Below are positions 41,335-53,472 of a stretch of 64,000 nt of DNA, one piece after another. The position numbers were made by a program, and so were the translations under genes. Below the pieces are notes generated by a model. That model ran no database searches. It saw only the letters and a program-made list of their open reading frames with translations, and was not told the DNA's origin. Position 1 is the first letter of the stretch. Each line of letters begins with the position of its first letter. Source of the stretch: Mucilaginibacter robiniae (GTDB lineage: Bacteria > Bacteroidota > Bacteroidia > Sphingobacteriales > Sphingobacteriaceae); NCBI RefSeq assembly GCF_012849215.1, contig NZ_CP051682.1, positions 3,410,001 to 3,474,000 of the forward strand, written 5' to 3'.

Positions 41335-44067
41335 TTACTGTACTTTATACCGGTACACTTGATGCCCTAAGTTGCCGTCAGTATCCATGCCTTCAATAAC
41401 TACGCGGTAAGTGCCCGGCGTACCGGCGTTGAAGTAGCTTAAACTGGTATGCCCATCTTTATCGGTTATTAAGTTCGGGTTCCAATAAATAGTGGTACGC
41501 AGGTCGGCTACAGTCTTGTTTGTTTTCGGGTCATCGTATTGTGGCGAGTAAAACTGGCGGGCTCGGTAAAAACCTTTAGGGGTATAAGTTATTACACCAG
41601 GAGAATAAATTTGCGATGAATTATAAGTCAGATCATTACCACGCTTGGTATTGATAATTATTACGCCATTGCCACCTCGTGAACCGTAAATGGCTGTATT
41701 ACCGCCCGAACGCAATACCTCGATACTGGCTATATCATACTGCGAAATAATACTTAGATAATCGCTGTCAACATATACACCATCTACAATAATTTGCATA
41801 GGGCCACTGAGGCTGCGGGTAGAGTAGGGTACACCTCCACGAAAAACAACACCTACCAATCTGCCTTGTAAGCAGTCGGCAATATTAGGGCAGGCCATCT
41901 TGTCAAAAACATCACTCATAATAACCTGGTCGGCATTACCAGGGCCATTCAGGTTAGATGAATTTTGCAGCGCAGCCTGTTTTTTTTCGCGTATGGTAAC
42001 TTCTTTTAGCACAATGGTATGGTTACCTAAACCATACTTGCGTTCTTCATCGGCTTGTTTGCGGGCATATTGCAGGTAAGTGGTAAAACGACTGCTGTTA
42101 TTCACCTCTGCTGCCGATAAGTATCTGTTCTTGACAATGGTTTCAGGCTTGGCGTTGTTATCCAATATGATATCGACATCCTTTTTACCTTTAGCAGTAC
42201 GGGCCTGCAACACAAAACGGATACTATCTTTCACAATCAAATTTTTGAAAGCAAATCGCCCTTGGCTATCCGCTACGGTATCAATCAGGAAGGCACCACC
42301 AGCAGTGGTAAACAAAGTTATCTTGGCTCCTGGAGCGGGTTTGCTGCCCGAGCGTATCGTACCTGAGATCTGGATCAGCTTTTCGGGCTGATAGGCAGGT
42401 GGTACAATGTTGCCGGCTAATACAGGTTTCCATTCAAAACGACGATAACCTTGTGTAAGCATCAAAACATCCAGATCAGAACGTGTTTGATCATTGCTTT
42501 TGTTGAAGTAATAGTTAGGTTGCTCTACATATCCCCGCAAATCTGATGTCAGCAACAGATGCGATAAAATGGTAGTTTCAGCATCTTCCTCTACCGGAAC
42601 TTTGCTTTCATCAATTACTGAAGCCGAAAAGCTGCCAATAACCGGCTTGCCGCTGCTGTTTTGAGCATTCAGGCTGATTTGTACTTTCTCGCGCGGCGCA
42701 GTAACGCTTTTGCCCGAATTGACATTCAGCTGCAACAAATCATCAGGATGTTGAATAAACACGATGCGTTCATTCAAAGGTTCACCTGTGGCCGAAAAGA
42801 GGGTAAACTGCGTAATGCCCGACGGGAATTTACTAGTCGGTATTGTTGTACCAAATGCTGCTGAACCTGCTTTACTTTTAGCCACATATCGCACATCTCC
42901 ACCCGTTTGGGCAAGAATATAAACCTGACCAGCGTCGGCCAGATTGCTACTACCCATAACCCGCACACTGATATTAGCCGAATCAGGATGATTAATGCTT
43001 AATACGTAACCACGGTTTAGAGCGAGCGGCAAGTCAACCGTATTGTGTGATCCGTCTTGATAAGTAATTTGGGCTTTATAGGTTTTACCCGCTTCAGGAG
43101 TGAACGAAAATATACCCATACCTAAATGCCGGGTGGTAAATTGAACCACTTCCTGGTTGTTATTATCAGTTATGCTACCATTAATATCCAGACCTAAACC
43201 ATCAGGTCCTACGGCTTTAAATGCTACTTTAGAGCGTATGCCATTAACTAAGCTTCCGCTTTCCGGAAAAAATTGTACATCAACCTTACCCGATGTAGCT
43301 TTTATAGCTATAGTTTTACTAATTGCTTTTTTGTCATCCACCTTTACTGATGTAATTATACGTCCGGCGTTCATTAAAGCGGGCGTGGTATTCACAAAAT
43401 TAATGGTCAGGGTTCCCTGTGGGTTTGTGGTTCCTTTACCTTTAGCTACTTGCTTATCATTTAGTAATACCCGGTAATCTACTTCCTTGCCAGCATAAGG
43501 CGTACCATCCAGGGTTGTATAATTGATGTTAGCCGTTATTTGCTGACCGTTGCTTACCGTAGCATAGGTAAAGCTAGTTTTAGCTAAAACCGCATTTGCT
43601 GCTACATTGCCAATTTTAATCACTTTATCAAAGTAATAATCCGGACCGGCATTGCGCATCCAGTTAGTATAAGCTCTAATGCGGTAATTGCCTTCACGTA
43701 ACGTATCGGGTAAAGCAAAATCACCCCAGCATACGCCGCTGGTTAGCGGTAGCTTAATCCATTGTTTTACCGAGTCCTGCTCATTAATAAGTTCCACATT
43801 TAAGGAACCACTCAAAGCTGACAACTGGTGCTGACTGCCTACGGTTACATACGCTTTAAACCATATATCATCGCCAATAGCATAATAAGGTTTGTCTAGT
43901 TGTAGGTAAACTTTTTCAGGCTGATACGTGTCCAGCCATTTGCCAAGTTGAGTAGTTATTTTGGTAATAACCGGATCATCATCCTGCAGGGTAAAACCGG
44001 CTAACGCCAAAAACAGCAGTGCAGCCAAAGTAACACTAACGCGTTTTAAAATATTTTTTAAATACAT
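41335..44067 (-). CDS. MG2-domain/TonB-plug surface protein
   Basis: A 910-residue exported protein. It has a signal peptide or anchor (MYLKNILKRVSVTLAALLFL), then an alpha-2-macroglobulin MG2-type domain (about 45-150: EKVYLQLDKPYYAIGDDIWF), several beta-sandwich repeats, a carboxypeptidase-regulatory-like domain (about 575-640) and a TonB plug-like domain near the C-terminus (about 710-810: MQIIVDGVYVDSDYLS, then IYGSRGGNGVIIINT). There is no following beta-barrel, so it is not a receptor by itself. Such MG2-plug fusions are common and poorly understood in Bacteroidota. ATG at 44067 is preferred over an in-frame TTG at 44082. Role unknown. Confidence 0.8.
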   Translation of the reverse strand: MYLKNILKRVSVTLAALLFLALAGFTLQDDDPVITKITTQLGKWLDTYQPEKVYLQLDKPYYAIGDDIWFKAYVTVGSQHQLSALSGSLNVELINEQDSVKQWIKLPLTSGVCWGDFALPDTLREGNYRIRAYTNWMRNAGPDYYFDKVIKIGNVAANAVLAKTSFTYATVSNGQQITANINYTTLDGTPYAGKEVDYRVLLNDKQVAKGKGTTNPQGTLTINFVNTTPALMNAGRIITSVKVDDKKAISKTIAIKATSGKVDVQFFPESGSLVNGIRSKVAFKAVGPDGLGLDINGSITDNNNQEVVQFTTRHLGMGIFSFTPEAGKTYKAQITYQDGSHNTVDLPLALNRGYVLSINHPDSANISVRVMGSSNLADAGQVYILAQTGGDVRYVAKSKAGSAAFGTTIPTSKFPSGITQFTLFSATGEPLNERIVFIQHPDDLLQLNVNSGKSVTAPREKVQISLNAQNSSGKPVIGSFSASVIDESKVPVEEDAETTILSHLLLTSDLRGYVEQPNYYFNKSNDQTRSDLDVLMLTQGYRRFEWKPVLAGNIVPPAYQPEKLIQISGTIRSGSKPAPGAKITLFTTAGGAFLIDTVADSQGRFAFKNLIVKDSIRFVLQARTAKGKKDVDIILDNNAKPETIVKNRYLSAAEVNNSSRFTTYLQYARKQADEERKYGLGNHTIVLKEVTIREKKQAALQNSSNLNGPGNADQVIMSDVFDKMACPNIADCLQGRLVGVVFRGGVPYSTRSLSGPMQIIVDGVYVDSDYLSIISQYDIASIEVLRSGGNTAIYGSRGGNGVIIINTKRGNDLTYNSSQIYSPGVITYTPKGFYRARQFYSPQYDDPKTNKTVADLRTTIYWNPNLITDKDGHTSLSYFNAGTPGTYRVVIEGMDTDGNLGHQVYRYKVQ

Positions 44068-44154
44068 AGCTGTGAAGAGCAAACTAAAAGTAAAGCCTGC
44101 TCAATAGAAAGTGTTGCCAGAAAGCAACTGACTTTTAGTATATTAACGTAGAAA

Positions 44155-44691
44155 TTAAAATTTGTTTTTCCACATCATACTTTCCACCGGGCGGGTGGTA
44201 GGGTTGGTGTATTTGGCGTTGCCTTTAGTATTGTAAAAGGTTTCAATGTCGCCTTCCACCACAAAATAAATGAGTTGGCCAATTGGCATACCAGCATATA
44301 CCCGTACAGGTTGGGCAACCGATATTTCAAGCGTCCAGGTATTGCAAAAGCCTACATCTCCTTTACCTGCTGTGGCATGAATATCAATACCCAAGCGCCC
44401 GGTACTTGATTTGCCTTCCAGAAAAGGTACATGCCGGTGGGTTTCCGTATATTCTATAGTTACACCCAGGTACAAGGTGCCGGGCTGTAGTACAAAGCCT
44501 TCTTTGGGTATTTCAAACGAATCAATTTCATTGTGCACACGGGCATCCAGCACACGGTTACGATAGGTAGCCAGGTACTTTCCCAAATGCACATCGTACG
44601 AGTTAGTACCCAGGCATTCCCTTTTAAAAGGTTCAATAATAATGTTGCCCTTTTCTATTTCTTCTAAAATTCGCTTGTCAGATAAAATCAT
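44155..44691 (-). CDS. dcd: dCTP deaminase
   Basis: A 178-residue dCTP deaminase/dUTPase-fold enzyme that makes dUTP from dCTP, supplying dTTP synthesis. Conserved pieces are the N-terminal MILSDKRILEEIEKGNI, GTNSYDVHLGKYLATY, the active-site region EGKSSTGRLGIDIHATAGKG and a C-terminal GMPIGQLIYF. A mono-functional deaminase is more likely than a bifunctional one, but this cannot be fixed from sequence alone. Confidence 0.94.
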   Translation of the reverse strand: MILSDKRILEEIEKGNIIIEPFKRECLGTNSYDVHLGKYLATYRNRVLDARVHNEIDSFEIPKEGFVLQPGTLYLGVTIEYTETHRHVPFLEGKSSTGRLGIDIHATAGKGDVGFCNTWTLEISVAQPVRVYAGMPIGQLIYFVVEGDIETFYNTKGNAKYTNPTTRPVESMMWKNKF

Positions 44692-44768
44692 ACTGGTGGG
44701 GAAGGTTGGCCGACTAAATTAGAATAATTTAAGCTAATTTTGCTGTCCGTTTCTGTATTTTTAACTTT

Positions 44769-45407
44769 ATGGCTATAGCATACAAAAGGCAGGTTGATGG
44801 TGATACTGAATTTGCTTTATGGAAAATTGAGGAGGATGCAGATACGTTGTATCGGCAACTACAGCTGAACGATCAGGAGAAAGCCTATGTAGAGCAATTA
44901 GCCAACGGCAAACGTAACTTGCACTGGCTAAGTACACGTGTTTTGCTGCGTACTATGCTAAATACCGATAGTTACATTGATTGCCGTATAGATGAGCATG
45001 GCAAGCCTTACCTGGTGAATATGCCTTATCAAATATCGTTGAGCCATTCGTTTGATTATGCTGCCGTGATGATTAGCAAGAGCCGGCCTGTAGGTATTGA
45101 TATTGAGCAGATTAAAGAGAAGGTAGAACGCATTGCCCCGAAGTTTATGAAGCTGCAGGAACTGGCCTTTATGGATGAGCAAGCCAAAATACAGCACTTG
45201 TATGTATGCTGGTGTGCTAAAGAGGCGGTATATAAATGCTACGGGCGGAAAGAGGTTTCTTTTCTGGATAATATCGCTTTGAAGCCGTTTAACTATCAGA
45301 CAGAAGGCAGTTTAAAAGCACATTTGCAAAAAGATGAGGTAAGCTTGAACTATCAGGTAGATTACCTGCAGTATGAAGATTACATGATTGGTTACGTGAA
45401 AGGATAG
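44769..45407 (+). CDS. 4'-phosphopantetheinyl transferase (Sfp-type)
   Basis: A 212-residue Sfp-superfamily enzyme that transfers phosphopantetheine from CoA to carrier proteins. The metal/CoA motif VGIDIEQ and the second motif YVCWCAKEAVYKCYGRK are both present. ISLSHSFDYAAVMIS is the CoA-binding region. A TAATTTTG box (44735-44742) lies upstream of the ATG. It is followed three bases later by lipB, which suggests co-expression of two protein-modifying enzymes. Whether it serves fatty acid ACP or a secondary pathway is unknown. Confidence 0.9.
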   Translation: MAIAYKRQVDGDTEFALWKIEEDADTLYRQLQLNDQEKAYVEQLANGKRNLHWLSTRVLLRTMLNTDSYIDCRIDEHGKPYLVNMPYQISLSHSFDYAAVMISKSRPVGIDIEQIKEKVERIAPKFMKLQELAFMDEQAKIQHLYVCWCAKEAVYKCYGRKEVSFLDNIALKPFNYQTEGSLKAHLQKDEVSLNYQVDYLQYEDYMIGYVKG

Positions 45408-45410
45408 TAC

Positions 45411-46139
45411 ATGAAAAACAAACAGGTTATTTTTCAGGATTGGGGCTTAATAGATTATAAAGAAGCTTGGGACAAGCAGGAAGCTTTATTTGCCGAAACG
45501 GTAAAGCTAAAAACCGAAATACGTAACCGCCAGGCAGTAGCTGTTGGTGAAGAAGCTGCTGATGAAATAATTACCCCTAATTACCTGGTGTTTTGTGAGC
45601 ACCCGCACGTATATACTTTGGGCAAAAGTGGTAAACCGGAACACTTGTTATTGGATGAAGAAGGTTTAAAGGAAAAGCGCGCTGTTTACTATCCCATTAA
45701 CCGTGGTGGCGATATTACTTACCACGGGCCTGGGCAGTTGGTAGCTTATCCAATTCTGGATTTGGATAATTTTTTTACTGATATACATATGTACCTGCGC
45801 ATGCTGGAAGAAGCCGTTATCAACACTTTGGCTGATTATGGCATTACTGCGAGTCGCTATCCGGGATATACGGGCGTTTGGTTGGATGCTGATAACGAGC
45901 GGGCCCGTAAAATTTGCGCTATGGGCGTACGTTGTAGCCGGTGGGTAACCATGCACGGACTAGCGTTTAATGTAAATGCCAGCCTTGATTATTTTCAAAA
46001 CATTGTGCCCTGTGGCATTGATGACAAAGATGTAACCAGTATGCAACGCGAACTAGGCCGCCTGATTGATTTAAATGAAGTAAAAGAAATCCTGAAACAT
46101 CATATTTCCGTACAGTTTGGTATGGAGATAGTGGGATGA
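45411..46139 (+). CDS. lipB: Octanoyltransferase LipB
   Basis: A 242-residue octanoyl-ACP:protein transferase that starts lipoyl-cofactor assembly on lipoate-dependent enzymes. Catalytic Lys167 (RKICAMGVR) and Cys201 (IVPCGIDDKDVTS) are present, with the substrate-binding NRGGDITYHGPGQLVAYPIL block. Slightly long at the N-terminus for the family. It lies in a three-gene unit with the PPTase (3-base gap) and the GDSL lipoprotein (4-base overlap, ATGA). Confidence 0.94.
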   Translation: MKNKQVIFQDWGLIDYKEAWDKQEALFAETVKLKTEIRNRQAVAVGEEAADEIITPNYLVFCEHPHVYTLGKSGKPEHLLLDEEGLKEKRAVYYPINRGGDITYHGPGQLVAYPILDLDNFFTDIHMYLRMLEEAVINTLADYGITASRYPGYTGVWLDADNERARKICAMGVRCSRWVTMHGLAFNVNASLDYFQNIVPCGIDDKDVTSMQRELGRLIDLNEVKEILKHHISVQFGMEIVG

Positions 46140-46870
46140 AAAAAGGAATAAAAACCATCATATTAGCTTTAACCTTATTAAGCTGTACCAACAAGAAGAT
46201 GGATGAGGTAATTACGACTGCATCAACAACTACAACGCAATCTGGGGACAGTAGTGCGCCATTAACTTACTTGGCTCTGGGTGATTCTTATACTATTGGT
46301 GAATCGGTAGCGCCGGAGGTTTCTTTTCCGTATGAGTTGTCGGCACGATTGCATGCTAAGTATAGTACCGGTACGCCTACCATTGTAGCTCGTACCGGCT
46401 GGACTACTGCCGATTTAATTAGTGCAATTAACCGCATTACCCTGAATAAAACATATGGTATAGTTACTTTGCTAATTGGTGTGAATAACCAATATCAGTA
46501 TCAGGATATCGCTTTGTACCGTACGCAATTTGCCCAGTTGTTGAATACGGCTATCAATTTTGCAGGCGGTAATAAAAAGCATGTATTTGTACTCTCTATC
46601 CCCGATTGGAGTGTAACCCCTTATGCCGCTGCATCAGGACGTGATATAGCGCAAATTGCTACCGAAATAGACCAGTACAATGCAATCAATAAAGAGCAAA
46701 GCTTGCAGGCAGGTGTAAATTATACCGATATTACTCCTATATCGCGCATGGCTACTACCGACCCTGGCTTAATTGCTGCCGATGGCTTGCACCCATCACC
46801 AACCATGTATAGCTTATGGGTATCTAAAATGCTGGATCAGGTACTGGCTGGCGTAGCTGATGTAAAATAA
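46136..46870 (+). CDS. GDSL/SGNH-family lipoprotein
   Basis: A 244-residue lipoprotein with an SGNH hydrolase fold. The signal peptide ends at a lipobox (LTLLSCTNKK). The catalytic Ser is in the LALGDSYTIGES block, VTLLIGVNNQYQYQ is the oxyanion/Asn block, and DGLHPSPTMY carries the Asp-His pair. It is likely an esterase or deacetylase anchored in the outer or inner membrane; the substrate is unknown. It overlaps lipB by four bases and ends at a strong bidirectional terminator. Confidence 0.88.
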   Translation: MKKGIKTIILALTLLSCTNKKMDEVITTASTTTTQSGDSSAPLTYLALGDSYTIGESVAPEVSFPYELSARLHAKYSTGTPTIVARTGWTTADLISAINRITLNKTYGIVTLLIGVNNQYQYQDIALYRTQFAQLLNTAINFAGGNKKHVFVLSIPDWSVTPYAAASGRDIAQIATEIDQYNAINKEQSLQAGVNYTDITPISRMATTDPGLIAADGLHPSPTMYSLWVSKMLDQVLAGVADVK

Positions 46871-46888
46871 GAATAGATGATTAACTTC

Positions 46889-46931
46889 AAACAAGAAAGG
46901 CACTGTTGAATGAACAGTGCCTTTCTTGTTT
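46889..46931. terminator. Bidirectional terminator between the GDSL gene and dapA
   Basis: A perfect 19-bp stem (46889-46907 with 46913-46931, containing CAAGAAAGGCACTGTT) has a 5-base loop and lies between convergent genes. Confidence 0.85.
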
Positions 46932-46947
46932 AATACAATAGCTTTAA

Positions 46948-47829
46948 TTATGCATTTATCTTTTGTAATTCTGCTGCAATGGTATCGGCTGTTTTAGCAC
47001 TTACCTGTACTAGCGGCAGGCGAAGCGTATCGCCACAAATAGCTAACTGTTTCAGTGCAGTTTTAATACCGCCGGGGCTACCTTCAGCAAACATTAACCG
47101 GGTAAACTCAATAAGTGAGTAGTGTGCTTTTTGAGCAGCTGTAAAATCACCTGTCAAGCAAGTACGTACCATATCTGAAAACTGACGTGGCACCGCATTA
47201 CCTACCACGGAGATAACGCCAACTGCACCCAAAGCGATCATCGGTAAAGTAACCGGATCATCGCCCGATATGAGCATAAACTCTTCAGGCTTATCGCGCA
47301 TAATCTGGTTAAACTGCTCAAAGTTGCCTGAGGCTTCTTTTATAGCAATGATGTTTTTAAAATCACGAGCAAGTCTTACCGTAGTTTCGGCACTGATGTT
47401 ACTGCCGGTACGGCCGGGTACGTTATATAAAATGATAGGCAAAGTTGATGCCTCAGCAATAGATTTGTAGTGTTGGTAAATACCTTCCTGAATAGGCTTA
47501 TTATAATACGGGCTAGCCGAAAGTATTGCATCATAGCCGTTCGTGTTAAACTGCTTCACTTGCTCAACTACCTCATAGGTATTATTGCCACCAATACCAG
47601 CTACCAGGTGTACGCGCTTGTTTACTGTTTCGGCAGTAAATTCCCAAATCTTCTTTTTCTCTTCCTTATTCAGGGTTGCACTTTCACCAGTGGTACCTAA
47701 AGATACCAGGTACTCTACACCACCATCAATCAGGTAGTTGATTAGTTTTTTGAGGCCGTCATAATCTACTTGTCCGCTGCCATCAAACGGCGTTACTATG
47801 GCTACGCCCGTTCCGTGAAACATATTCAT
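46948..47829 (-). CDS. dapA: 4-hydroxy-tetrahydrodipicolinate synthase
   Basis: A 293-residue TIM-barrel enzyme that condenses pyruvate with aspartate semialdehyde in lysine/diaminopimelate synthesis. Lys164 (IIAIKEASGNF) forms the Schiff base and Tyr135 (PIILYNVPGRTGSNI) completes the active site; SLGTTGESATL lies near residues 43-53. The start may be the first or third codon (both ATG). A TATCTTAG box (47851-47858) is a plausible -7 element. Confidence 0.95.
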   Translation of the reverse strand: MNMFHGTGVAIVTPFDGSGQVDYDGLKKLINYLIDGGVEYLVSLGTTGESATLNKEEKKKIWEFTAETVNKRVHLVAGIGGNNTYEVVEQVKQFNTNGYDAILSASPYYNKPIQEGIYQHYKSIAEASTLPIILYNVPGRTGSNISAETTVRLARDFKNIIAIKEASGNFEQFNQIMRDKPEEFMLISGDDPVTLPMIALGAVGVISVVGNAVPRQFSDMVRTCLTGDFTAAQKAHYSLIEFTRLMFAEGSPGGIKTALKQLAICGDTLRLPLVQVSAKTADTIAAELQKINA

Positions 47830-47900
47830 GTTGTGATACTAAAAAGGCTGCTAAGATAAGATTTTGACTGTGATAAAATCAGCATATAGATGCCAACTTA

Positions 47901-50357
47901 TTAAAATCCTATATCAATGCGCAAAGCCGAACGTTTATTGTTATTGTCCTGATAAGCATGAGCATACAATATCCGGAAATTTAAATATTTGATACCTAAA
48001 CCTATTTCATGATAGTTTTTGAAAGTAGGTGTGGTCAGGTAATTATATTCAACCAGTTCCTGCAATTTAAGCCTGCGCAGCACTGGGACTTTACTTAACA
48101 GCAACCCATCAAAATTTTGTTCCAAATGGCCTTCCAGATACTGGTTGTCGGTACTGTAGTTGTAATAGTTAAGCAACAGAAAATTATTAAGAGATTGTTT
48201 GTAAAGGATAATCTGATTACCTAAAAAGTGCTTATAATCCAGATAGTACAGCTTGTTTTTATTCAGAAACTTGCCTGCACCTACATAGAATGATAAGTTG
48301 CCATATAAACCTAAACTTACATTTTCTTTGCTGACGTTGGCTGAAAGTAAATCATAATCTACATCTGAGCCAAATACATTTTTAATCCCTTTGGTATAAT
48401 TAACTTCCAGGCGCGGGTAGGGTGAAGGCAGGTAATAACGGCCGGTAGGATAGGTTACATATTTGTTGCTGAAGTTATAACTGGTACGCACGTTAATAGT
48501 AAAAGCCTGATTGCGGTCAAATATCTGCACATCTTCCTGAGTAGGGGCAAAAGGATTGTTAGAAGTGTAACGTCGGTCGTGGTAGTAAAAGCTGTAATAA
48601 GAGGTATTATTGAGCCAGCGCCTGTCGGCAGCCTCAGCACTTACACTAGCTAGCCAGCCACCTATAATACGACGTGATACGGAAACTTGAGCAAAATGCT
48701 TATCATACAGTTTTTCATAATTCTTTCTGAAAAACAAGCTGGAAGTAGTATTAGTTAGCGTGGTAATAGGCTGCATATTGTTCATATCTACCACATCCGT
48801 TCCGCCACTAAAAGCAATAGTGTAATCGTTTACCGGAAAAGCACCATTAATATTGCCATGCAGCATATGATTAGAAAAGCCGTACCGGATATGCCCGCCC
48901 AACCGCACGTATTTATTAGTAATGCTATCAATACGTTTACTGTATGACATGCCATAATTAATGGCAAAACCTTCTACCGTATTATACAACAACGAAGAGG
49001 CAAGCGGATCAATATAGTAGTATTCATTTTTGTATCGGTTGCGGATGCCAATACCCGATACCAATAAGCCCATAGGCGTTACTTTGTTAAAAATTCGATC
49101 TATCGAATCCTGGTAGGCTTTAGATTCGCGCCGGCGAGCTAACGTTTCTTTCTTTACGTAATCTGTTTTTTCTTCTTCTGTAAGCGGGATAGGGCGGACC
49201 TGTTGCCAATAAGTAGTATCTTGTTTGTTCACCTCGCGGGTAATGCGTACCAGTTCGGCAAACTGCTTTTTATCCAATTTAGGGTCAACCTCGTAGTTTT
49301 TGTAGAGCGCAATAAAATAGCCGCCCAGTTTAAAACCAAACAAGCCAGCCGTAAACTCAAACTTGGCCGAAGCCGGTAGCCAGGCATTATGTGCTACAGG
49401 AATATACTGTTCTTTAATTTTTAAGGTATCTACAAAGTTAATCCCGGCCGACTTGGTGAGCGATAAATCAACGCTATGTATGCGCCAGCTATCTTCCATA
49501 ATATAAATGTAACCGGAGAAAGTAGGTTCATACAAGTGCTTAGGAATAACCTGTATTTTGTTGATGATTTGTCCATTCTCGGTAGTTTGGCCTATCCACT
49601 TGTAATGGTAAAAGGACAACGCATTATCGGCAATTGGCGATACCAGCGGACGGTTACTCAAGCCTTGCCAGTTTTGCAGGTTCTGGTAAAAATTCACCGT
49701 CATCTCCGCAGCACGGTTAAATGTAAAAGCCCGGTTGCTGCCTGATACTTTGGAGGAGATAACTTCTTCATGAGTTCGATCAGGCTCCATAAAGCTGATT
49801 TTTGATTCGGATTCTGAAAGGTAAATAATGCCTCGTCGGTTAGAGTCCAACCCAAGTTGTTTACCTAGCTGGTTAATATCCCGACCCATAAACTTTTTAG
49901 GAGCAGCCAACAATTTTTGTAATCCTTTTACATAAGCCTCACAGGTATAAGTTTTTACTTCGTGTAAATAGGTTTTGCGTTTACGAATGGCTTTACGGAT
50001 AATAGCATAAGCCGGGTCTTCACCGCCAGCTTTTACTACAACGTTTCGTAGTTCATAAGCTGCCAAGCTGAGGGTGATGTTAAGCGTTTGCTTACTATTG
50101 GTAACTGTTATTTTTCGGCTCTCTTGCCGGTAACCTATGGCTTTAAACAATATTTCATAGCTGCCTGAAGCCAGGTTAAGCGTGTACTCACCTTCACTGT
50201 TGGCTGAAGTGCCTAAAGTGGAATGATTAACCAGCACAGTGGCAAAAGCTACAGGATGTCCGCCGTCATCTTTAATAGTGCCACTAAGAGTAGTAGTTTG
50301 TGCCCACGTAATGGCTGTTATAAAAATAAAGCAAAAGGCTAATAATGTAACTTTCAT
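47901..50357 (-). CDS. DUF5686/carboxypeptidase-regulatory-like outer-membrane protein
   Basis: An 818-residue outer-membrane protein with a signal peptide (MKVTLLAFCFIFITAITWAQ), a carboxypeptidase-regulatory-like domain (about 22-110: TLSGTIKDDGGHPVAFATV) and a long DUF5686 region with a C-terminal barrel, visible as alternating aromatic strands ending near IDIGF. No TonB plug is present. Function is unknown. It lies between the ligA terminator and the dapA gene on the same strand. Confidence 0.85.
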   Translation of the reverse strand: MKVTLLAFCFIFITAITWAQTTTLSGTIKDDGGHPVAFATVLVNHSTLGTSANSEGEYTLNLASGSYEILFKAIGYRQESRKITVTNSKQTLNITLSLAAYELRNVVVKAGGEDPAYAIIRKAIRKRKTYLHEVKTYTCEAYVKGLQKLLAAPKKFMGRDINQLGKQLGLDSNRRGIIYLSESESKISFMEPDRTHEEVISSKVSGSNRAFTFNRAAEMTVNFYQNLQNWQGLSNRPLVSPIADNALSFYHYKWIGQTTENGQIINKIQVIPKHLYEPTFSGYIYIMEDSWRIHSVDLSLTKSAGINFVDTLKIKEQYIPVAHNAWLPASAKFEFTAGLFGFKLGGYFIALYKNYEVDPKLDKKQFAELVRITREVNKQDTTYWQQVRPIPLTEEEKTDYVKKETLARRRESKAYQDSIDRIFNKVTPMGLLVSGIGIRNRYKNEYYYIDPLASSLLYNTVEGFAINYGMSYSKRIDSITNKYVRLGGHIRYGFSNHMLHGNINGAFPVNDYTIAFSGGTDVVDMNNMQPITTLTNTTSSLFFRKNYEKLYDKHFAQVSVSRRIIGGWLASVSAEAADRRWLNNTSYYSFYYHDRRYTSNNPFAPTQEDVQIFDRNQAFTINVRTSYNFSNKYVTYPTGRYYLPSPYPRLEVNYTKGIKNVFGSDVDYDLLSANVSKENVSLGLYGNLSFYVGAGKFLNKNKLYYLDYKHFLGNQIILYKQSLNNFLLLNYYNYSTDNQYLEGHLEQNFDGLLLSKVPVLRRLKLQELVEYNYLTTPTFKNYHEIGLGIKYLNFRILYAHAYQDNNNKRSALRIDIGF

Positions 50358-50505
50358 AAATTAAATGTACCCGCACCCAAGATGGGAAATTTGCATGACA
50401 TTTAGCTGACATTTGAAAACGTTAATTGTTGTGATACTTGTAATGAAAATAGATAATAGGAGCTGAATACTTTTACAAAGCTTTTGATCAATAATCAAAC
50501 AGCAA

Positions 50506-50558
50506 TAAAAAAGCTGACTTTGTTTATGCAGATATTTTAATCATCACAAACAAAGTCA
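50506..50558 (-). terminator. Terminator after ligA
   Basis: The 11-bp perfect stem TGACTTTGTTT (50515-50525) with AAACAAAGTCA (50548-50558) has a 22-base loop. On the minus strand it is followed by GC and a run of T residues (50512-50506), 27 bases after the ligA stop. Confidence 0.8.
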
Positions 50559-50584
50559 CCCTGAATATTAAATGTAACTCTTAC

Positions 50585-52624
<2,040 letters not shown>

Positions 52625-52803
52625 TTAGTTACCTTACAAGTAGTCATTTTTAAAGGTAATGGCTTGTTAGCATTTATTGAAATGCAAGTCTTGCTAAATT
52701 TATGAGCTACAGACAAAAAGCCCCTACTGTCATAATAAAACCACAATAAACCGAATAGATAATTAATGTCTCAAAAGTGGGAAATTAAACCTATGTTTGA
52801 GAT

Positions 52804-53364
52804 ATGGAAGCTACTGAACAAAAGATTGTGGATACTGCAATTCGCATTTTTAATGAAGATATATCTGCCAACTTGGAAACTGTTGCTGAAAATGCAGGAG
52901 TTACCCGCAGAACGCTTCATCGATATTTTAAGGATCGTTTGCAATTGATGAATGCTTGCCGGAGTGAAATGCAGGCTCAATGTAAAATAAAGATTATGGC
53001 AGCTTATGCGAGTAGCAGTGATCCTTTAAAGCAGTTAGAAGCCGTGCTTTATGCCGGAATAGATTGCGGAAGTAAATATGTTTTTTTAGATAAACTGTAT
53101 CAACGCGAAGGTATTCAACAACCAGCTCCGGATGAAAGTAGCGAGACACTAAACGAAATTAAGGCAAAGTGGTTTAACGTAGTTGCTCTGTTGCAAAAGC
53201 GAGATTTAATTACCAATCAGCTAACACCAGCCTGGATTTATGCACTTTTCAGTAGCATGGTTACTACGACTATTAATGCATTACAGTCGGGCGATATAGC
53301 CCGCAATGATATTAAAAAGTTTGCCTGGTTTTCTTTTAGCAAGAGTATCGGTGTTAAAGAATAA
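52804..53364 (+). CDS. TetR-family transcriptional regulator
   Basis: A 186-residue TetR-like protein. The N-terminal helix-turn-helix is visible as EQKIVDTAIRIFNEDISANL, ETVAENAGVTRRTLHRYFKD, followed by an all-helical ligand-binding domain with no recognisable ligand class. The gene directly downstream on the same strand encodes a flavoprotein and is a plausible target. Autoregulation is inferred. Confidence 0.88.
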   Translation: MEATEQKIVDTAIRIFNEDISANLETVAENAGVTRRTLHRYFKDRLQLMNACRSEMQAQCKIKIMAAYASSSDPLKQLEAVLYAGIDCGSKYVFLDKLYQREGIQQPAPDESSETLNEIKAKWFNVVALLQKRDLITNQLTPAWIYALFSSMVTTTINALQSGDIARNDIKKFAWFSFSKSIGVKE

Positions 53365-53472
53365 ACTGTGAAAAACTCATTTTATTTTCAATAAGTGCTT
53401 TGTAAAAGAAGCTTTTCTGAAATATTTCATTCAACTACTAATCAGCCAGCTTTTGGCTTAATAATTACAATC

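Noticed and set aside
44735..44742. TAATTTTG box as a full promoter for the PPTase operon
   Set aside because: The -7 match is good but no TTG lies at the right distance, so it is mentioned only in the gene entry.
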